Shown: positions 51,513 through 59,141 of the stretch, in pieces
Layout: the number at the start of each line of letters is the position of its first letter
Position numbering within the stretch: position 1 is the stretch's first letter
Source of the DNA: VAYN01 sp963702075
Lineage (GTDB): Bacteria; Actinomycetota; Thermoleophilia; Solirubrobacterales; 70-9
Direction of reading: 5' to 3'
Assembly (NCBI GenBank): GCA_963702075.1
Contig: OY969703.1
Span: 1,116,001 to 1,180,000, forward strand
DNA: 64,000 bases
The notes under the pieces: generated by a model
The model's input: the letters and a program-made list of their open reading frames with translations, nothing else
What the model was told of the DNA's origin: nothing
Database searches by the model: none
Position numbers and translations under genes: made by a program

Positions 51513-52129
51513 GCGCGGTGACCACCTTTCTCAACCCTCTGAAAACGGGGCCGGCGATCGTCGTCGCCGCGGTGGGCGAGGCCGAGGGCGCCCGCGGCGC
51601 CGCGGCGGCACTTGCCTGTGCCGGAGCCGACGTCGACCTCGCGACCCTGCTCGTCGACGTGGGCGGGAGGGCGCCGCGGCCGGCCTTGCTCGCCTCGGCG
51701 GCCGCCCAGAAACTGGAGGAGCGGCTGGCGGCGCACCTTCCGGACGCGAGGGTGGCAGCGCGGGGGCAGGTCTGCCATCTCGCGGTGCCCGCCGATGCGG
51801 AGGGGCTCGCGAGCGCCGGCGCTGCGGTGACCGTGGCCCGTGAAGTGGCCGCCGTGGTCCACGTTCCGCCGGAGCTGCTGCAGGGGGTATTGGTGGGCGA
51901 AGCCGATCTTGACCCGACCGGCGTCCTGCTGCGCGCGGACCTGATCGACGATCAACCTCTGGTCGCGCTAACTGTCCGAGACTTGCTGGCCCGCGGCCTC
52001 TCGGTGGCGGTTCTCAAGCGACGGCTCGGCTGGGTTGCCGAGCGACGCGCCTTCTTCGGGGCGCTGCCTCGAGGAACGCCCAGCTCACTTCCGTCTCAGC
52101 TGGTGCGGCGCCTGCGAATCGCCTCTTAG
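51509..52129 (+). CDS. Uncharacterised protein of the tad-like operon
   Basis: A 206-residue soluble Ala/Leu/Val-rich protein. The N-terminus (GPAIVVAAVGEAEGARGAAAALACAGADVDLATLLVDVGG) has the rhythm of a Rossmann or CpaE/TadZ-like receiver domain, but no Walker A loop is present. The end is basic (VAVLKRRLGWVAERRAFFGAL). The ATG overlaps the previous stop (ATGA). It may be a degenerate pilus-localisation protein; this is inference only. Confidence 0.6.
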   Translation: MSAVTTFLNPLKTGPAIVVAAVGEAEGARGAAAALACAGADVDLATLLVDVGGRAPRPALLASAAAQKLEERLAAHLPDARVAARGQVCHLAVPADAEGLASAGAAVTVAREVAAVVHVPPELLQGVLVGEADLDPTGVLLRADLIDDQPLVALTVRDLLARGLSVAVLKRRLGWVAERRAFFGALPRGTPSSLPSQLVRRLRIAS

Positions 52130-52644
52130 TACGGATACGGAGGCGGAGAAGGTTCGGTTACCGGCGGTGGAGTCGTGCTTGCCACCGCCACCTTCGCGGC
52201 GTGCCAGGTGCCGACGTCTTTGAAGCCCTCGCCGTTCGCTTCGCCGGCTTTGGCGTCGCCGTCGAAGCTGTAGAGCGGGCGGCCCTTGAAGGTCACCTGG
52301 ATCTTGCCCTCGGGGCGTCGAATCGTCCCGAGCTTCACCGGCCCCTTCGGCTTCACTCCCCGCGGCACGACCAGCGGCTTCCAGGTTTCGAGGCAGCCGC
52401 CGGTGCAGACGAACCTGCCGTGCGTCTCGACGCTGAGGCTGTAGAGGGTGTGGCCGTTGGTCCTGGCCAGGACCGTGGCTTCGAGGCTTTCGCTTTGCAC
52501 CTTCTTCGCAACCACCTTGCTTGACCCGCTCGCCGATGCGCCGGCTGCGACGACCAACGCGATGGCCAGAGCCGCGAGCAGGACGATGCGGACGAGGTGC
52601 AGGTGTGACGTGGGGAGCGGGCGGGGCATGGAGCGCGGCAACAT
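52126..52644 (-). CDS. Secreted protein with lipoprotein_15-type repeats
   Basis: A 172-residue exported protein. Signal segment IVLLAALAIALVVAAGASASG, then two units of the PF03640 kind: LARTNGHTLYSLSVETHGRFVCTGGCLETWKPLVV and VTFKGRPLYSFDGDAKAGEANGEGFKDVGTWH. A Pro-rich tail (PPPVTEPSPPPYPY) follows. Function of the family is unknown; it is common in actinobacterial secretomes. It converges with the pilus operon, overlapping 4 nt. Start may be ATG 52644 or ATG 52629. Confidence 0.83.
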   Translation of the reverse strand: MLPRSMPRPLPTSHLHLVRIVLLAALAIALVVAAGASASGSSKVVAKKVQSESLEATVLARTNGHTLYSLSVETHGRFVCTGGCLETWKPLVVPRGVKPKGPVKLGTIRRPEGKIQVTFKGRPLYSFDGDAKAGEANGEGFKDVGTWHAAKVAVASTTPPPVTEPSPPPYPY

Positions 52645-52715
52645 CGGGCCTCCTCGATTGGCGTGTCGCCCCGATCTACGCGGCAGGTCACGGAAAAGTT
52701 CGAAAGCCGCGCGCC

Positions 52716-52746
52716 AAGATTTTGTTTCTGCGCGCCATCCGTGCGT
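52716..52746 (+). promoter_or_regulatory. Conserved upstream element of TadE/TadG genes, site 2
   Basis: The partner of the site at 50784-50814 (26 of 31 identical). Downstream, GGGTCACGGTCCC also resembles GAGGGTCCC of site 1 after small gaps. It lies 23 nt before the GTG of the TadG-like fusion gene. Confidence 0.55.
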
Positions 52747-52769
52747 GCGGACGGGTCACGGTCCCTTCC

Positions 52770-54098
52770 GTGCGGGCGAGGGAGGAAACGGGACAGGCGC
52801 TGATCCTGGCGCTGGGTGCGGCGCTGGCCCTGATCGCCGGAGCGCTGGCGCTGGTGGCGATCGCCGGGGCGGTGACCGGCAAGGGCAGGGCGCAGCGAGC
52901 CGCCGACCTCGTCGCCATCTCGGCTGTCCGCTCGATGCGCGACGACCTGCCGCGACTCCTCTCGCCACCCCGGCTCGCGGACGGGCAGCCGAACCCGAAC
53001 CACCTCGAGAAGAGCATCTACCTGGCGCGGGCGACGGCCGCGGCTCTGGCAGCGGCCCGGGCTAACGAGGTCGACCCCGATCGGGTGCAGGTGCGATTCC
53101 CCGACGCCGCTTCTTTCGCCCCGGTTCGCGCCAAGGCGACCGTGGTCGCCGGTCTGCGCGAAGGCGAGGGGCGGCGCGTCGAAGCCTCGGCCGTGGCCGA
53201 AGCGGCGGCTCCAATGGGTGCGGTGGCGGGTGGAGGCACGCGTATGGCCAGCGGCGGCGGCTACGGCGGCCCCTTGACCTACCGCGACGGCGAGGGCATG
53301 AGGCCGGACGTGGCTGCGGCCTACGACCGGATGGCAGCTACCGCCCGCGACGACGGCATCGTCCTCATCGTCGTCTCCGGCTTCCGCTCCGACGCCGAAC
53401 AGGCGGAACTGTTCGCCGCCCATCCTGACCCGACCTGGGTGGCGCCGCCTGGCCACTCCTTGCACCGCTGCGCCACCGAGCTCGACCTCGGTCCCTCCTC
53501 CGCCTATGGCTGGCTGGCAGCCAACGCCAATCGCTTCGGTTTCGAGCAGCGCTATAGCTGGGAGGCCTGGCATTTCGGTTTCGTCAGCGGCCCGGCGCCC
53601 TGCTCGCCTGAGGGCGAAATGAGCACCGCAGGCGGAGGGACGATGACCGCCTCCTCGACCGCCCTGCCCGCCTTCGTCCCGGCCCAATACCGCGACCCGA
53701 TCCTCCGCTCCGCCACCCGCTGGGGCGTTCCCCCGGCGCTGATGGCGGGCCAGCTGATGGCCGAGTCCGGCTTCGACCCCAGCGCCGGCTCGCCCGCCGG
53801 CGCTCAAGGCATCGCCCAGTTCATGCCCGGCACCGCCGCCTCCTACGGGCTCACCAACCCCTACGACCCCGTTGCCGCCATCGACGCCGAGGCCCACCTG
53901 ATGTCGGACCTCCTCCACCAGTTCGGCTCTCCTGAGCTGGCCCTAGCCGCCTACAACGCCGGCCCCGCCCCGGTCGAAGCCTGCCACTGCATCCCGCCCT
54001 ACCCCGAGACCCAGGCCTACGTCACCCGCATCCTCGCCCTGATCGGCGCCGCCGGCGCGATCGCCATGCCCAGCTTCGAAGTGCGCCTGGTGGCGTGA
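52770..54098 (+). CDS. TadG-like / VanY peptidase / SLT transglycosylase fusion
   Basis: A 442-residue three-domain protein. Residues 1-60: a Tad/TadG-like N-terminus (REETGQALILALGAALALIAGALALVAIAG) that anchors in the membrane. About 165-280: a VanY/D,D-carboxypeptidase domain with SGFRSDAEQAELFAAHPDPTWVAPPGHSLHRCATELDLG (zinc-site SxHxxGxAxD form) and SWEAWHFGFV (third zinc His). About 300-430: a soluble lytic transglycosylase fold with LMAGQLMAESGFDPSAGSPAGAQGIAQFMPGTA (catalytic Glu in AES) and LALAAYNAGP. It joins two peptidoglycan-cleaving activities to a pilus-assembly anchor. GTG start, overlapping the next gene. Confidence 0.85.
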   Translation: MRAREETGQALILALGAALALIAGALALVAIAGAVTGKGRAQRAADLVAISAVRSMRDDLPRLLSPPRLADGQPNPNHLEKSIYLARATAAALAAARANEVDPDRVQVRFPDAASFAPVRAKATVVAGLREGEGRRVEASAVAEAAAPMGAVAGGGTRMASGGGYGGPLTYRDGEGMRPDVAAAYDRMAATARDDGIVLIVVSGFRSDAEQAELFAAHPDPTWVAPPGHSLHRCATELDLGPSSAYGWLAANANRFGFEQRYSWEAWHFGFVSGPAPCSPEGEMSTAGGGTMTASSTALPAFVPAQYRDPILRSATRWGVPPALMAGQLMAESGFDPSAGSPAGAQGIAQFMPGTAASYGLTNPYDPVAAIDAEAHLMSDLLHQFGSPELALAAYNAGPAPVEACHCIPPYPETQAYVTRILALIGAAGAIAMPSFEVRLVA

Positions 54099-54355
54099 AC
54101 TTCCGGATCAGAAGGATGCGGGATGTCCACCCGGCGGCGCTGAAGCACGGGATTGCTGCTGCTGACATCAGGCATGCCCTTCGGCACGCGATGAGAGTGC
54201 AGGAGGAAGATGACTGGCGGCGCCTCTACCTCGGTCCAGCTCGTGATGGAGAACTTCTTGAGGTGGTCACTGTGTTACGACCTGACTTGTCGGAGGTGGC
54301 TATACATGCGATGACCATGCGACCGAGATATGCCAACCTGCTACCGAGGGAATGA
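54095..54355 (+). CDS. Probable toxin of a toxin-antitoxin pair
   Basis: An 86-residue protein: VHPAALKHGIAAADIRHALRHAMRVQEEDDWRRLYLGPARDGELLEVVTVLR...VAIHAMTMRPRYANLLP. The KHGI...ADIRHAL start and the LEVVTV/IHAM strands recall small RelE/BrnT-fold toxins and DUF4258-like proteins of actinobacteria. GTG start overlaps the upstream stop (GTGA). The following gene overlaps by 4 nt, the usual TA layout. The toxin assignment is inference from layout and resemblance. Confidence 0.6.
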   Translation: MNFRIRRMRDVHPAALKHGIAAADIRHALRHAMRVQEEDDWRRLYLGPARDGELLEVVTVLRPDLSEVAIHAMTMRPRYANLLPRE

Positions 54356-54558
54356 TGTCGGAGCCAAGGAACTACGGACGACTTGTCACCGGAGAGCTTC
54401 TCACCGACGAGCTGATCGAGAAGCTGTCGAAAGAAGCCGAGGAAGGTTGGGAGATCGAGGAGCTGCTCACCTGGCGGCAGGTCGACGAGAACCCTCCACC
54501 GGCTCCAGATGCTCGTGGACGAAGCGCACCACCGCGGCGCCCTCGCCGACGGCGATAG
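54352..54558 (+). pseudogene. Truncated antitoxin-like gene
   Basis: The first ~49 codons (NYGRLVTGELLTDELIEKLSKEAEEGWEIEELLTWR) look like the N-terminal part of small antitoxins that end in a ribbon-helix-helix. From base 54499 the sequence is a 132-bp duplicate of the end of the thioredoxin-reductase-like gene at 56280, read antisense. It yields an unrelated Arg/Pro-rich tail (PAPDARGRSAPPRRPRRRR). The expected DNA-binding half is therefore missing, and the toxin partner upstream appears intact. Confidence 0.6.
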
Positions 54559-54630
54559 CGCAGCGCTTGATCGAGCCGGAGCGGACGTCGCCGGCGGCGT
54601 AGACGCGGGGGACGGTGGTTTCGAGCAGGC
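54499..54630 (-). repeat. 132-bp direct repeat, left copy (partial gene duplicate)
   Basis: This segment matches 56280-56411 at 130 of 132 positions. On the minus strand it codes for part of the C-terminus of the thioredoxin-reductase-like protein (RVYAAGDVRSGSIKRCA and on), with no start, so it is a gene fragment. The two copies bound a 1.65-kb segment. The left edge breaks the antitoxin-like gene and the right edge touches the stop codon of the next gene. Confidence 0.92.
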
Positions 54631-55161
54631 TTAAGCGACCGCCACCAGGGGAACGGCGTTGCCGGGCGCTTCCCAGCCGATGGCTTGCGCCAGGGAGAGC
54701 GCGAACTTCTCGTCCGGCTCCACCATGTCGCGGCGACGGTCGATGTGGGTCTCGAACATCAGGTCGAGGTCTCCGACTCGGAATGCCCAGCTGATGTCGC
54801 AGATCACCTGTCGATCATCCTTCCGGTGGCCGCTGAACCTCACTTCACAGTCAACCGCTGCGTTCTGCGGGTCGATGGTCCGCATTCGCAGGACCGTCGG
54901 CACCGGGTCATGGCCGTCGGGGATTTCGCCGACCTCGACCTCGTAGAAGTGGTCCCCGTGGACCGCGACGACCTTCGGCACGTCGGCCTCGTCCAGGGTG
55001 GCGACGACCGCAGAGTCGGGGATCATCTCCATCAGGTGGTCATGGACCGCACGGTGCACTCGGTGTTCGACCTCGCGGCTGAGCTGGGGGTCCCCCTCCA
55101 CCTTCGCGGCGTGGGCCGCAGCGATGCTCATGGAGACGTCCTGGGCGTCTGATTTATTCAC
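54631..55161 (-). CDS. Uncharacterised island protein
   Basis: A 176-residue soluble protein (IAAAHAAKVEGDPQLSREVEHRVHRAVHDHLMEMIPDSAVVATLDEADVPKVVAVHGDHFYEVEVGEI...VRFSGHRKDDRQVICDISWAFRVGDLDLMFETHID). No family recognised; mostly beta-strand pattern after a helical start. Its TAA stop is exactly at the edge of the left direct repeat. It lies in the lower-GC island and is divergent from the Ltp-like lipoprotein. Confidence 0.7.
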   Translation of the reverse strand: MNKSDAQDVSMSIAAAHAAKVEGDPQLSREVEHRVHRAVHDHLMEMIPDSAVVATLDEADVPKVVAVHGDHFYEVEVGEIPDGHDPVPTVLRMRTIDPQNAAVDCEVRFSGHRKDDRQVICDISWAFRVGDLDLMFETHIDRRRDMVEPDEKFALSLAQAIGWEAPGNAVPLVAVA

Positions 55162-55362
55162 GGCGTCCCTTTCTCGGCGCTTGAACGCCGCGAGTCGTCT
55201 TGAGTGAACCCCGTATCGTGAACCGCAGGTCGGACGGCCTCCGGCTTGCGGTCCTCACGACGTGCGCCGTCGCTACTTGCCCCCTCGGGGCGAATTGCGC
55301 AAAGACGCTTATGAGTGATAGATATTTCAGGCTCTAAAAACCGACCTGGGGAGGCGCGTGCA

Positions 55363-55848
55363 ATGAAGTATTCGAGGAGGTCGGTCACGGCCGTGGGGGC
55401 GATCGTCGTCATCGTGGGCGCGGCTGGCTGTGGGACCGGAGAAACGGCAACGACGGTCACCGTGACGCAGCCGTCAACGCCGAAGTCCGCCGAAGTTGAA
55501 TCCGCAAGGTCGAAGTCCGCGGAGCCCGCCGAAACCACGGAATCCGCCGGACCTAGTGCGACGGCCTCGCAGGAAAACGCACTGGAATCGGCCGAAAGCT
55601 ACCTCGAATTCTCGGCTTTCTCAGAATCAGGCCTCGTGGGACAGCTGAAGTCGGAAGGCTTTAGCACGGCAGACGCTCAGTACGCTGCGAGCCACGCAGG
55701 AGCAGACTGGAACGAACAGGCGGTCAAGTCTGCCGAAAGCTACCTCGAATTTTCATCGTTCTCGGAATCGGGTCTGGTGGCCCAACTGAGGTCCGAAGGG
55801 TTCACGCCGTCCCAAGCGGAATACGGCGTATCGAAGGCGTACAAATAG
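55363..55848 (+). CDS. Ltp-family host-cell-surface lipoprotein
   Basis: A 161-residue lipoprotein. The signal ends in lipobox VGAAGCG, then comes a Ser/Ala/Glu-rich stalk and two tandem PF07553 repeats of about 45 residues: SAESYLEFSAFSESGLVGQLKSEGFSTADAQYAASHAG and SAESYLEFSSFSESGLVAQLRSEGFTPSQAEYGVSKAY. The family is named for Ltp of Streptococcus thermophilus phage TP-J34, a superinfection-exclusion lipoprotein that blocks phage DNA injection. GGGGAGG lies 8 nt before ATG 55363. GC is clearly below that of flanking housekeeping genes, fitting transfer. Confidence 0.85.
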   Translation: MKYSRRSVTAVGAIVVIVGAAGCGTGETATTVTVTQPSTPKSAEVESARSKSAEPAETTESAGPSATASQENALESAESYLEFSAFSESGLVGQLKSEGFSTADAQYAASHAGADWNEQAVKSAESYLEFSSFSESGLVAQLRSEGFTPSQAEYGVSKAYK

Positions 55849-55990
55849 GACCCCTTCGCAAGGGAGCCAGTGGGGCGACACCTCTACGCGGACAGTCACA
55901 AGAGCACGGCTCGCACTTCGCGTAACAAGAAGAAAAAGTAGGTCCCGCGCCGTCGTCCCTGAGGGAACTGCCCTCGGGGGCGACGCGGGT

Positions 55991-56229
55991 CTAAATGTAC
56001 GCGGTCACGTCGAGCATCAACCCGCGCTGCCTGATCACGATCCGCTCCGGCTCGTCGTCGCGGTCGGTGCCTTCGTACCCGGCCCGCCAGATCGTCACCG
56101 ATCCTTCGTCCGGGGCTGCCCGGGTCGTGGACGAAGGAGACGGTCCAATGCTCGCGCTCACCGAGAAAGTGGGTCACGCGGTCAACGGCACCGGAGAGGG
56201 CGGCTAAGTGCTCGCGGTTGGGGCTCGAA
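55991..56229 (-). pseudogene. Frameshifted C-terminal remnant of an unknown gene
   Basis: Two minus-strand frames join into one plausible protein end. One frame gives REHLAALSGAVDRVTHFLG then EREHWTVSFVHD. After a one-base shift near 56118-56126 (a CCCGGG run) the second frame gives DEGSVTIWRAGYEGTDRDD then EPERIVIRQRGLMLDVTAYI and a stop at 55991. No start is found; the 5' part is cut off by the thioredoxin-reductase-like gene end. Between this and the Ltp gene (55849-55990) there is only an imperfect hairpin-rich stretch (CCCTT-CGC-AAGGG and a GC-rich dyad at 55942-55992). Confidence 0.5.
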
Positions 56230-56250
56230 GTGCGGCTGGTGGCGTGAGCT

Positions 56251-57846
56251 CTAGCGCGTGCGCTCGGCCGCCGTTGCTTCCGGCTCCAGATGCTCGTGGA
56301 CGAAGCGGACCACCGCGGCGCCCTCGCCGACGGCGGTAGCGCAGCGCTTGATCGAGCCGGAGCGGACGTCGCCGGCGGCGTAGACGCGGGGGACGGTGGT
56401 TTCGAGCAGGCCCTCGGCACCGATGTCGGCGCCGGTGAGGACGAAGCCTTTCTCGTCGCGGGCGACGGCGTCGCCGAGCCACTCGGTACAGGGGGAGGCG
56501 CCGAGGAAGAGGAAGAGGAACGAGTAGGGGAGGCGGGAGCCGTCGGTGAGGGTGACGGCCTCGAGCTTGCCGTCGCTGCCGTGCAGCTCGGCGATTTCGC
56601 TGCGGTCGCGGACGTGGACGCCGTAGCGGTCCAGCTCGTCGATCAGGTAGTTCGACATCGTCTCGCCGAGGTCGGCCCGGCGGTGCAGGAGCGTGACCAG
56701 GGCGCCGCCGCGGGCGAGCCAAACGGCAGCCTGCCCGGCTGAGTTGCCGCCGCCGACCACCGCGACCCGCTGGCCGCCGCAGATCTGCGCCTCCGGCGGC
56801 CCCGCCGCGTAGAAGACGCTGAACCCCTCGTAGCTCTCGAGGTCGGCCACCGGCAGTTTGCGGTATTCGGCGCCGGTGGCCAGGACGACGGCACGGGCGG
56901 CGATCTCGTTGCCCTCCTCGAGCCGGACCAGGTGGTGCCCGTCGCCGGGCTCGAGCGCCTTGGCGCGGTACGGCGTCGCGGTGCGGGCGCTGAACTTGCG
57001 CGCCTGCGTGACCGCGCGGCTGGTCAGCTCGGTGCCGGTGATGCCGGCGGGGAAGCCGAGGTAGTTCTCGATCCGCCGCGAGCTGCCGGCCTGCCCGCCC
57101 AGCACCGTGCTCTCGATCACCAGCGTGTCGAGGCCCTCCGAGGCGCCGTAGACGGCGGCGCCGAGACCGGCCGGGCCGCCGCCGATCACCAGCAGGTCGA
57201 CTTCTTCCCGCGGCTCCAGCTCGAGGCCGATGCCGAGCGCCCGCGACAGTTCGCCGTCGCTCGGCGCCCGCAGCTCGGGTCCGCCCGGCAGGCGCACCAG
57301 CGGAATCTCCGCCTCGTCCAGCTCCGCCAGCGCCTGCGCCGCCTCATCGCTCGCCGAAGGCTCCGTCCAGGTGTAGGGGAGGCGCTGGCGCCTGGCGAAG
57401 TCGGCCAGCTTCCGGGTCGCCTCCGAGTCCCGCGGCCCGAGGATCTCGACCCCGATCCCCTGCCGCTGCTGCAGCAGCTCGCGCCGGGCGACGAAGGCGG
57501 AGAGAAGGATGTCCGAGAGCGGCGCGTCCTCTCGCAGCAGCCGGCGCAGCTCTTCGCGCTCGACCGCGATATAGCGCATCGGCTCGGTCACCACCGCGGT
57601 GAGGAAGACCGTCTGTCCGGAGAGCAGGTTCATCTCGCCGAGGAAGCCGGAGGCGCCGTGGCGGACGATCTCCTGGCCGTTGCCATCCAGCACCGCCGCT
57701 TCGCCCTCGAGGATGGCGATGAACGGGTAGGTCGCGTCGCCGATCCGGAACAGCTCCTCGCCGACCGCGGCGGTTCGCTCCTTGCCGTGCTGCGCCAGCG
57801 TCTGCAGCTGGCTGTTCGAGAGCACACGACCGACGGGGTGGGCCAC
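56251..57846 (-). CDS. Cyclic-nucleotide-binding domain / thioredoxin-reductase-like flavoprotein
   Basis: A 531-residue fusion. The N-terminal cNMP-binding/Crp-like domain (residues about 1-125) has ELFRIGDATYPFIAILEGEAAVLD and SGFLGEMNLLSGQTVFLTAVV. A thioredoxin-like linker follows (about 130-205). The thioredoxin-reductase fold (about 215-520) has LLVIGGGPAGLGAAVYGASEG, GGQAGSSRRIENYLGFP, VVLATGAEYRKLP, VAVVGGGNSAGQAAVWLA and VYAAGDVRSGSIKRCATAVGEGA. The CxxC redox pair of true thioredoxin reductase is absent (PPEAQICGGQ, one Cys), so it cannot use the usual dithiol relay. It is divergent from a CpdA-like phosphodiesterase. Confidence 0.9.
   Translation of the reverse strand: MAHPVGRVLSNSQLQTLAQHGKERTAAVGEELFRIGDATYPFIAILEGEAAVLDGNGQEIVRHGASGFLGEMNLLSGQTVFLTAVVTEPMRYIAVEREELRRLLREDAPLSDILLSAFVARRELLQQRQGIGVEILGPRDSEATRKLADFARRQRLPYTWTEPSASDEAAQALAELDEAEIPLVRLPGGPELRAPSDGELSRALGIGLELEPREEVDLLVIGGGPAGLGAAVYGASEGLDTLVIESTVLGGQAGSSRRIENYLGFPAGITGTELTSRAVTQARKFSARTATPYRAKALEPGDGHHLVRLEEGNEIAARAVVLATGAEYRKLPVADLESYEGFSVFYAAGPPEAQICGGQRVAVVGGGNSAGQAAVWLARGGALVTLLHRRADLGETMSNYLIDELDRYGVHVRDRSEIAELHGSDGKLEAVTLTDGSRLPYSFLFLFLGASPCTEWLGDAVARDEKGFVLTGADIGAEGLLETTVPRVYAAGDVRSGSIKRCATAVGEGAAVVRFVHEHLEPEATAAERTR
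56280..56411 (-). repeat. 132-bp direct repeat, right copy (within the intact gene)
   Basis: The partner of 54499-54630 with two mismatches. Here it is the natural 3' part of the thioredoxin-reductase-like gene, so this locus is probably the source and 54499-54630 the duplicate. Confidence 0.92.
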
Positions 57847-57865
57847 GCCCGTAGGCTACCCGGCC

Positions 57866-58651
57866 GTGAAGCCCGTCCTGCTCGCCCAGCTCAGCGACCT
57901 CCACATCGGAGCGGCTTGGGAGGGGGTGGACCCGACGCCCCGGCTGGAGCAGGTGATCGAGGCCGTCCGCTCACTACCGAATCCCGTCGACGCGGTCGTC
58001 GTCACCGGCGACCTCACCGCCGACGGCGGCGAGGAGGACTCCCTGCTCGCCCGTCGCCTGCTGGACGGCTTCGACGTTCCCGTCCACGTCCTCCCGGGCA
58101 ACCACGATCTTCGCGCTTCGCTGCGGCGCGCCTTCGAGCTGCCAGGTGAGGGCGACGACCCGATTGACTACGCCGTCGAGGTCGGGGAGCTTCGGCTCGT
58201 CGTCCTCGACTCGATCGTCCCAGGGCACGACCATGGCGCCTTCGACGCCGAGCGGCTGCGCTGGCTCGACGAGGAGCTCGGCAGACACCCTGAGCGGCCG
58301 ACGATCCTCGCCATGCACCACCCGCCGCTTGCCACCGGGGTCCCGGAGTGGGATGGGATCAACCTTTCCGTCTCCGAGCGAGCTGCCCTGGCCGCGGTCG
58401 TTTCCCGCCACCCGCAACTGCGTGCAATCTTCGGCGGCCACCTCCACCGCGTCGCTGTCTCGGCGCTCGCCGGCTGCCCGGTCCTCGCGGCTCCGAGCAC
58501 CTACCTGCAGCTGCTGCCGAACTACGCGCCGACCGATTTCGAGGGCGAAGACGTCATCTGGACCGACCCGCCCGGCTTCGCGGTGCACGTGCTGCGCGAC
58601 GGCGAGCTCTCCTCGCAGGTCGAACTGCTTGGGCCGCGGCACGGCGGGTAG
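57866..58651 (+). CDS. Metallophosphoesterase, CpdA-like (3',5'-cyclic-nucleotide phosphodiesterase)
   Basis: A 261-residue calcineurin-like phosphoesterase. Metal ligands: LAQLSDLHIG, VVTGDLTADGG, VLPGNHDLR, LAMHHPPLATG, and FGGHLHRVAVS. This set and the length match the CpdA/class III cAMP phosphodiesterase group. GTG at 57866 lies only 19 nt from the divergent cNMP-binding flavoprotein start, which supports a shared cyclic-nucleotide theme. Phosphodiesterase activity on cAMP is inferred. Confidence 0.88.
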   Translation: MKPVLLAQLSDLHIGAAWEGVDPTPRLEQVIEAVRSLPNPVDAVVVTGDLTADGGEEDSLLARRLLDGFDVPVHVLPGNHDLRASLRRAFELPGEGDDPIDYAVEVGELRLVVLDSIVPGHDHGAFDAERLRWLDEELGRHPERPTILAMHHPPLATGVPEWDGINLSVSERAALAAVVSRHPQLRAIFGGHLHRVAVSALAGCPVLAAPSTYLQLLPNYAPTDFEGEDVIWTDPPGFAVHVLRDGELSSQVELLGPRHGG

Positions 58652-58684
58652 CGGAACTTCGACGGCGGCGACGAAAGGAGAGTC

Positions 58685-59074
58685 ATGAAAAATCCCTTCA
58701 CCCACAAGAAGCTGACCGAGATCAAAGACTCGGCACCGGAGTTCGGTGTCGGCGACGGCATGGAGGCTCGGTTTGCCAAGGATGACTTCGAGACCGAGGA
58801 AACGGGCTTCAGCTTCCACCGGCTCAAGCCCGGTAAACGGCAGCCGTTCGGGCACGTCCACGAGGAGGCGGAGGAGGTCTACGTCGTCATCCGAGGCGGC
58901 GGCCTGCTCAAGCTCGACGACGAGATCATCGAGGTCGAGACCCTCGACGCGATTCGCGTCTCCCCTGACGTCACCCGCGCCTTCGAAGCCGGCGACGACG
59001 GCCTCGAGGTGATCGCCTTCGGTCCCCGCCACGACGGCGACGGCGAGATCGTCCCCAATTGGTGGGCGGACTGA
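58685..59074 (+). CDS. Cupin-domain protein
   Basis: A 129-residue single-domain cupin: GFSFHRLKPGKRQPFGHVHEEAEEVYVVIRGGGLLKLDDEIIEVETLDAIRVSPDVTRAFEAGDDGLEVIAFGP. The metal-binding motif 1 (G-x-H-x-H-E) is present. GAAAGGAGAG lies upstream of the ATG. It is 33 nt after the phosphoesterase. Substrate unknown. Confidence 0.88.
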   Translation: MKNPFTHKKLTEIKDSAPEFGVGDGMEARFAKDDFETEETGFSFHRLKPGKRQPFGHVHEEAEEVYVVIRGGGLLKLDDEIIEVETLDAIRVSPDVTRAFEAGDDGLEVIAFGPRHDGDGEIVPNWWAD

Positions 59075-59141
59075 TCGCGAGTCTGTCTCAGCCCTTGCTC
59101 TACAGGGAATTTCACGGACTCGCGGGATAGACTGCGCGCCG

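Noticed and set aside
55896..56420. 174-codon minus-strand frame through the reductase 3' end
   Set aside because: Its first half is an out-of-frame shadow of the reductase gene; only the segment below 56230 looks like a real, frameshifted gene remnant.
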